The translations under genes were made by a program, and so were the position numbers. Below the pieces are notes generated by a model. That model saw only the letters and a list, made by a program, of their open reading frames with translations. It was not told the origin of the DNA and made no database searches. This document shows, piece by piece, positions 25,254 through 28,782 of a stretch of 28,782 nt of DNA. Every line of letters starts with the position of its first letter. The first letter of the stretch is position 1. Source of the stretch: an uncultured Clostridium sp. (GTDB lineage: Bacteria; Bacillota; Clostridia; TANB77; CAG-508); contig USFW01000022.1 of the NCBI GenBank assembly GCA_900553985.1, positions 1 through 28,782 on the forward strand, read 5' to 3'.

Positions 25254-25257
25254 AATA

Positions 25258-25281
25258 AAAACCTACTTTATTGTAGGTTTT
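25258..25281 (-). terminator. Terminator-like hairpin overlapping the TSUP ribosome binding site
   Basis: On the minus strand, AAAACCTAC (25273-25281) pairs with GTAGGTTTT (25258-25266) around a 6-nt loop, followed by a T-rich TATT. The GTAGG (25262-25266) in its 3' arm is the only candidate ribosome binding site for ATG 25253. Confidence 0.6.
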
Positions 25282-25290
25282 ACCTTTTTT

Positions 25291-25521
25291 CTATATTTTA
25301 TGCACTTTTTGGATTTTTATATTTTCAAACGCTTCCTCTGCCACATTTGTAAGGCTTTTATCACATTTTATCATTTGATTTATTATAATACTTTGTAAGT
25401 ATTCATCTTCAATATTCTCAGCTATATCTAAAAATTTTTGTAACTCAAATAGATATTTTTCATTATTATATTTCCAGCTCTCTTCTGTTTCTTTTTTTAT
25501 TAGTTCGAATAGTTTTTTCAT
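25291..25521 (-). CDS. Small helical protein of unknown function
   Basis: 76 residues, acidic and fully helical in appearance, no membrane segment (MKKLFELIKKETEESWKYNN, then FLDIAENIEDEYLQSIIINQ). I place the start at ATG 25521, because GGAGG lies five bases before it; the upstream in-frame ATG at 25533 overlaps that site. Family not recognised. It lies before the TSUP pair in the same direction, with a terminator-like hairpin between. Confidence 0.65.
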   Translation of the reverse strand: MKKLFELIKKETEESWKYNNEKYLFELQKFLDIAENIEDEYLQSIIINQMIKCDKSLTNVAEEAFENIKIQKVHKI

Positions 25522-25576
25522 TTTCGCCTCCATTCTTTTGTTTTTTTATTTTAGTATTATAACCAATTATGACAAA

Positions 25577-25609
25577 AAAAATGACATTTTTTTATAAAAT
25601 GCCATTTTT
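25577..25609 (-). terminator. AT-rich hairpin, possible terminator
   Basis: Arms 25577-25590 and 25596-25609 pair at 13 of 14 positions (the odd pair can be G-U in RNA) around a 5-nt loop, with T runs on both outer sides. It could end minus-strand transcripts coming from rarA about 200 bp away. Confidence 0.4.
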
Positions 25610-25748
25610 TATTTATAAAGTTATATTTTGATGTTTTATGTAAGATTTTTATTTACAAAGTCATATTTTAGAATTTTATGTAGAATTTTAATTTATAAGT
25701 TAATCTTTTATTCATGCTTTTATTTATAAACTCTATTTTTATGTACTG
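25604..25748. repeat. Degenerate AT-rich tandem repeat, about four units of 31-41 bp
   Basis: Units at about 25604-25644, 25645-25683, 25684-25717 and 25718-25748 share the order ATTTTTATTTAYAAAG, then TATTTT, then TTTATGTA. Units 1 and 2 are the most alike; 3 and 4 are shortened. No reading frame or hairpin explains them. The 290-bp gap here (25522-25811) also holds the AT-rich hairpin and a REP-like half-copy. Confidence 0.5.
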
Positions 25749-25778
25749 TCTCGTTTTAGAACATTATATTTTCATTAA

Positions 25779-25805
25779 TGATTTTTGTCTCCGACCCCAA
25801 AATCA
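25779..25805. repeat. REP-like half-copy after rarA (locus 3)
   Basis: TGATTTTTGTCTCCGACCCC followed by AAAATCA matches one arm of the hairpin at 10298-10326 with a single substitution; the opposite arm is missing. It ends 7 bp before the rarA stop codon, and a short echo TGATTTTG spans that stop on the minus strand. Confidence 0.8.
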
Positions 25806-25811
25806 TCAAAA

Positions 25812-27056
25812 TCATAAATCTATATTTTCATCTTTTATATAATATTTCGTATCAACCATCTTATCTGGTAAATATTGTTGTTCAATGTAATGTCCTGGAA
25901 AATCATGAGGATATAAATATCCCTCATTATATCCAAGCTCTCTCATTTTTTCTATTGGTGCATTTCTTATATGCATTGGTATTTCGCCTGTGTCTTTTGT
26001 TTTTACATCTTCTAATGCCTTGTTTATGGCCATATATGTTGCATTTGATTTTTTAGATAAAGCTACATATACTGCCGCTTCTGATAATAAAATTCTTGCT
26101 TCTGGCATTCCGACCATATGAACTGCTTGCATTGCTGCGTTTGCAACTACTAATGCATTTGGATTTGCTAACCCCACATCTTCTGATGCACATATTACTA
26201 TTCTTCTTGCTAAAAACATTGGGTCTTCTCCTCCATTTAGAGCTCTTGCTAGATAAAATACAGTAGCATCAGGATCTGAACCTCTCATAGATTTTATGAA
26301 AGCACTTATATTATCATAATGTGTATCTCCATTTTTATCAAAAATTGCTTTTCTATCTTGCACACTATTTTTTATAATTTCATCAGTAATTTCTATATAT
26401 CCATCTGAACCCATTTTTGTTGTTAATACTGCAATTTCTAAACCATTCAAAGCTGTTCTTACATCTCCATTAGATATTATTGCTAGTTTTCTTAAAGTTT
26501 CATCTTCTATTTTTATATTATATTCCCCTAATCCATCTTTACTTTCTAATGCTTTTTTTAATATACTAAATATATTTTCTTGTGTTAATGGTTCTAGTTT
26601 TATTACCATTGACCTAGATATTAAAGCCTTATTTACCTCAAAATATGGATTTTCAGTTGTTGCTCCTATTAATATTATAGTTCCATTTTCTACAAATGGA
26701 AGTAAGGCATCTTGCTGTAATTTATTAAATCTATGAATCTCATCAATAAATAATATACTTTTTCCTATTGGATTTATCATAAAATTTTTTGTTTCTTCTA
26801 TTACTTTTTTTATATCTGCAACTCCTGAAGTAACAGCATTTATTTTATAGAACTTATATTTAGTTGTTTCACTTATAACTCTAGCTAATGAAGTCTTTCC
26901 ACATCCTGGTGGTCCAAATAGTATTATACTTGATAATCTATCTGCTTTAATTGTTCTATATAATATTTTGTCTTTTCCTAAAACATGTTCTTGCCCTACA
27001 TAATCATCTAAAGTTTTTGGTCTCATTCTAAAAGCTAATGGTTCATTACTGTTCAT
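25812..27056 (-). CDS. rarA: Replication-associated recombination protein A (AAA+ ATPase)
   Basis: 414 residues. RarA (MgsA) is an AAA+ ATPase related to clamp loaders and RuvB that acts at stalled replication forks. Seen: MRPKTLDDYVGQEHVLG near the start, Walker A GPPGCGKTS (48-56), Walker B ILFIDEIHRF (about 101-110), the sensor region ILIGATTENPYFEVNKALISR, and the C-terminal oligomerisation part with RGSDPDATVFYLARALNGGEDP. I choose ATG 27056 with AGAGGA five bases upstream, because the longer frame from GTG 27071 begins inside the ribosome binding site. It follows ruvA by 194 bp in the same direction, in the place where ruvB would be expected. Confidence 0.95.
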   Translation of the reverse strand: MNSNEPLAFRMRPKTLDDYVGQEHVLGKDKILYRTIKADRLSSIILFGPPGCGKTSLARVISETTKYKFYKINAVTSGVADIKKVIEETKNFMINPIGKSILFIDEIHRFNKLQQDALLPFVENGTIILIGATTENPYFEVNKALISRSMVIKLEPLTQENIFSILKKALESKDGLGEYNIKIEDETLRKLAIISNGDVRTALNGLEIAVLTTKMGSDGYIEITDEIIKNSVQDRKAIFDKNGDTHYDNISAFIKSMRGSDPDATVFYLARALNGGEDPMFLARRIVICASEDVGLANPNALVVANAAMQAVHMVGMPEARILLSEAAVYVALSKKSNATYMAINKALEDVKTKDTGEIPMHIRNAPIEKMRELGYNEGYLYPHDFPGHYIEQQYLPDKMVDTKYYIKDENIDL

Positions 27057-27250
27057 GACTTTCCTCTCCACTTCTTTTTCTGTTTAAGTCTTATTTATAA
27101 TAATATTTTTAATTCTTCTTTTTTTCTACTAAAACTATTATTTCTAATAATATTAACAAACTCATTAATATTTCTTACTATAAAATATAGATTTTACTCA
27201 AAATTAATTGTTTATATGTAAAGATTTATTTAAATTTATATATATTGTAT

Positions 27251-27850
27251 TTATGCTAAAATTGATAATCCTTTTCTTATTAATTCTTCTGTACTTAATC
27301 CTGTTTTATCAATTTTCATAAATGCTTTTTCTATTTCTTTTTTATTGTATCCTAAAACTTGTAAAGCTGATATAGCTTCTTGTACTTTATTGTCATCCAT
27401 TACTGCTGCTTTTACTTGTAAATCATTTGTTTTTGATATATTTTCTTCTTTTTTCAATTTATCTTTTAATTCTAATATAATCCTTTGAGCAGATTTTGGA
27501 CCAATTCCAGGTATTCTTGTTAATGTTGCTACATCATCTGAAATTACTGATAAAGCAAATTCTGAGGGACTGCAAACTGCTAACATTGTCAAAGCTGTTT
27601 TAGCTCCAACTCCACTAACTGATAATAATAACTCAAACATTCTAAGTTCTTCATTTGTATTAAATCCATATATACTTATATCATCTTCTCTTACCCTATA
27701 ATAGGTATATACTTTTACTTTATCTCCAATATTTCCTAATTTCTCCATCCCAATAGATGACATAAATACCTTGTAACCTAATCCACCTACATCAATTACT
27801 ACATATTCAGTCATTTTTATTTCTAGTGTTCCCTTAATATATGTTAACAT
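27251..27850 (-). CDS. ruvA: Holliday junction branch migration complex subunit RuvA
   Basis: 199 residues. An OB-fold N-terminal domain (MLTYIKGTLEIKMTEYVVID, GLGYKVFMS) is followed by two helix-hairpin-helix motifs (SGVGAKTA at 79-86, PGIGPKSA at 114-121), an acidic-Lys linker, and the C-terminal three-helix domain that contacts RuvB (from about 150, VQEAISALQVLGYNKKEIEK). RuvA tetramers hold four-way junctions and load RuvB. GGTAGGT precedes ATG 27850. ruvB is not adjacent; rarA follows instead, and the gene before it encodes an HD-domain protein rather than RuvC. Confidence 0.96.
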   Translation of the reverse strand: MLTYIKGTLEIKMTEYVVIDVGGLGYKVFMSSIGMEKLGNIGDKVKVYTYYRVREDDISIYGFNTNEELRMFELLLSVSGVGAKTALTMLAVCSPSEFALSVISDDVATLTRIPGIGPKSAQRIILELKDKLKKEENISKTNDLQVKAAVMDDNKVQEAISALQVLGYNKKEIEKAFMKIDKTGLSTEELIRKGLSILA

Positions 27851-28013
27851 TATTTTACCTACCTATCTTTCTAAATGAAGTTCTTTTATATCTTCATTCC
27901 TTTTTATTTTTATATTAATTAAATACCATCTTTAATAGACATCTTAAAAAATGTTCTTTATCTTATATTAAATAAGAATATTTATTAATATTAAAAATAG
28001 TATTTTCATTCCC

Positions 28014-28568
28014 TTATACATTAAATAAATATGTTGCTTCTAAATCAGCTTCATGTGTTAATAATGCAATTGGATATTTTTTATATGATGCACCTATTGC
28101 ATTATATAATTCTTTTGGTTCTGTGTATCCCATATGCCAGCGAATAGCATATTTTTCTTCTGGTGTTAATTTTATATATTCTGTTATCATCATTACTGAT
28201 TTTTCACCATGTCCATATGGTATTGTATCATCTATTGTATAATAAGGTACTTTTTCCCAAACTCCTAATGCATTTTTTGCATTTCTGTAATCTACTTTAT
28301 AGAAATTTGTTTTACATATATCATGTAATAATCCTATAATTATTATTGATTCTTCTGGAATGTCTATCTCTGTTATACAATTTTCAACTTTGTGTTTTAG
28401 TATTTCATATACTTTTAAACTATGTTCTACTAATCCACCTTCATAATCACCATGAAATCTTGTACTTGCTGGTGCTTTAAAAAAATCTGATTTTTCTAAG
28501 AAATTAATCAGTTCTTCTATCCCTTCTCTTTTTACTTGCATTAATATATTTAAAAATTCTTCTTTCAT
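28014..28568 (-). CDS. HD-domain phosphohydrolase-like protein
   Basis: 184 residues, soluble. The HD metal-binding motif is clear: H49 (GGLVEHSLKV), H82-D83 (GLLHDICK), H120 (PYGHGEKS) and a late Asp (LLTHEADLEA). These superfamily enzymes hydrolyse phosphoester bonds of nucleotides or nucleic acids. The N-terminal region resembles the 3'-5' exoribonuclease YhaM/TraI-type HD proteins only in general layout, so the substrate is not assigned. GGAGTAGG lies just before ATG 28568, preceded by a fully consensus promoter. It lies 163 bp upstream of ruvA in the same direction, so the HD gene, ruvA and rarA may share a transcript. Confidence 0.85.
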   Translation of the reverse strand: MKEEFLNILMQVKREGIEELINFLEKSDFFKAPASTRFHGDYEGGLVEHSLKVYEILKHKVENCITEIDIPEESIIIIGLLHDICKTNFYKVDYRNAKNALGVWEKVPYYTIDDTIPYGHGEKSVMMITEYIKLTPEEKYAIRWHMGYTEPKELYNAIGASYKKYPIALLTHEADLEATYLFNV

Positions 28569-28597
28569 TTTCCTACTCCATTTTTTATTTTTTTCTT

Positions 28598-28626
28598 ATT
28601 ATATATATTAAAGTTACAAATGTCAA
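28598..28626 (-). promoter_or_regulatory. Consensus promoter of the HD-domain gene (and possibly ruvA-rarA)
   Basis: On the minus strand, -35 TTGACA (28621-28626), 17-bp spacer, -10 TATAAT (28598-28603): both hexamers and the spacing are exact consensus. It lies about 30 bp before ATG 28568 and about 50 bp from the start of MITE copy 2. Confidence 0.85.
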
Positions 28627-28675
28627 GATTTTATCAAACTTTTGTTTAGTTTAACTCTACAGGATAATGTTTTTT

Positions 28676-28782
28676 ATTGTAGAGTAACTGAAAATAGTTG
28701 ATAATTATGATTTTTTGGAATTTTGATGTTCGCATGGAATGAAGATTAGAATTGGTTAGGCTTTCTAATGAGGAATGCTCAC
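28676..28782. mobile_element. MITE-like element, copy 2 (cut by window edge)
   Basis: From ATTGTAGAGTA (28676) to the window end the sequence matches 2717-2824 almost base for base, with about 15 differences and one small indel by eye, including the shared block GAAGATTAGAATTGGTTAGG. The right half lies outside the window. Just left of it, ACTCTACA (28654-28661) mirrors TGTAGAGT (28678-28685). Confidence 0.8.

Noticed and set aside
27057..27250. Hidden ruvB fragment between ruvA and rarA
   Set aside because: The gap is AT-rich with stops in all frames and no Walker motif.

Overview
The window is strongly AT-rich, with A/T-ending codons, GGAGG-type ribosome binding sites and TTGACA/TATAAT-type promoters. 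Together with a Clostridia-type dcw cluster (mraZ-rsmH-ftsL-PASTA class B PBP-murE-mraY-ftsW-murG) this points to a low-GC Bacillota, probably an anaerobic Clostridia lineage. The DNPR motif of MurE indicates meso-diaminopimelate peptidoglycan. The PASTA-tailed, SpoVD-like PBP fits a sporulation-capable ancestry, but the sequence does not prove that the organism sporulates.

Layout. 1-1019: the 5' end of a pseudopilin-like gene (minus), an XRE-family regulator (plus) and a small DUF6809-like gene (minus) whose -35 is overlapped by a perfect 16-bp palindrome. 1122-2950: a degenerate REP-like hairpin, a sensor histidine kinase with no response regulator beside it, and a 230-bp MITE-like inverted-repeat element. 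2986-12682: the dcw cluster, all minus strand, led by mraZ with its own promoter and three MraZ-type boxes. Its oddest part is the 339-bp mraZ-rsmH gap, which holds 13 copies of TCTTTTGT at mostly 15-bp or 21-24-bp spacing, followed in the direction of transcription by an intrinsic terminator. 12911-14262: a second XRE regulator and an M15-like peptidase with a peptidoglycan-binding domain, broken by one extra base. 14391-23661: a very large cyclic-beta-glucan-synthase-like protein (GT84 + glycoamylase-like + GH94), also broken by one extra base, preceded by a bitopic membrane protein of unknown function. A 29-bp perfect hairpin between them looks like both a terminator and a cap on the glucan synthase ribosome binding site. 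23684-25521: a Cys-rich protein, a 46-aa conserved small protein, two half-size TauE/SafE transporters and a short unknown gene. 25779-28782: rarA, ruvA and an HD-domain protein behind a consensus promoter, then the start of a second MITE copy at the window edge.

How the genes work together. MurE, MraY and MurG make lipid II. FtsW and the PBP polymerise and cross-link it, FtsL scaffolds the divisome, and MraZ and RsmH regulate or accompany the cluster. murF and murD, usual in this cluster, are absent here. The M15 peptidase and the glucan synthase are also envelope functions. RuvA and RarA belong to replication-fork repair.

Most genes are ordinary. The parts least explained by known features are the TCTTTTGT array between mraZ and rsmH, the REP-like hairpin family (three loci), the MITE (two copies) and the hairpins that overlap ribosome binding sites. 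Everything here was read by eye; no database search was run.
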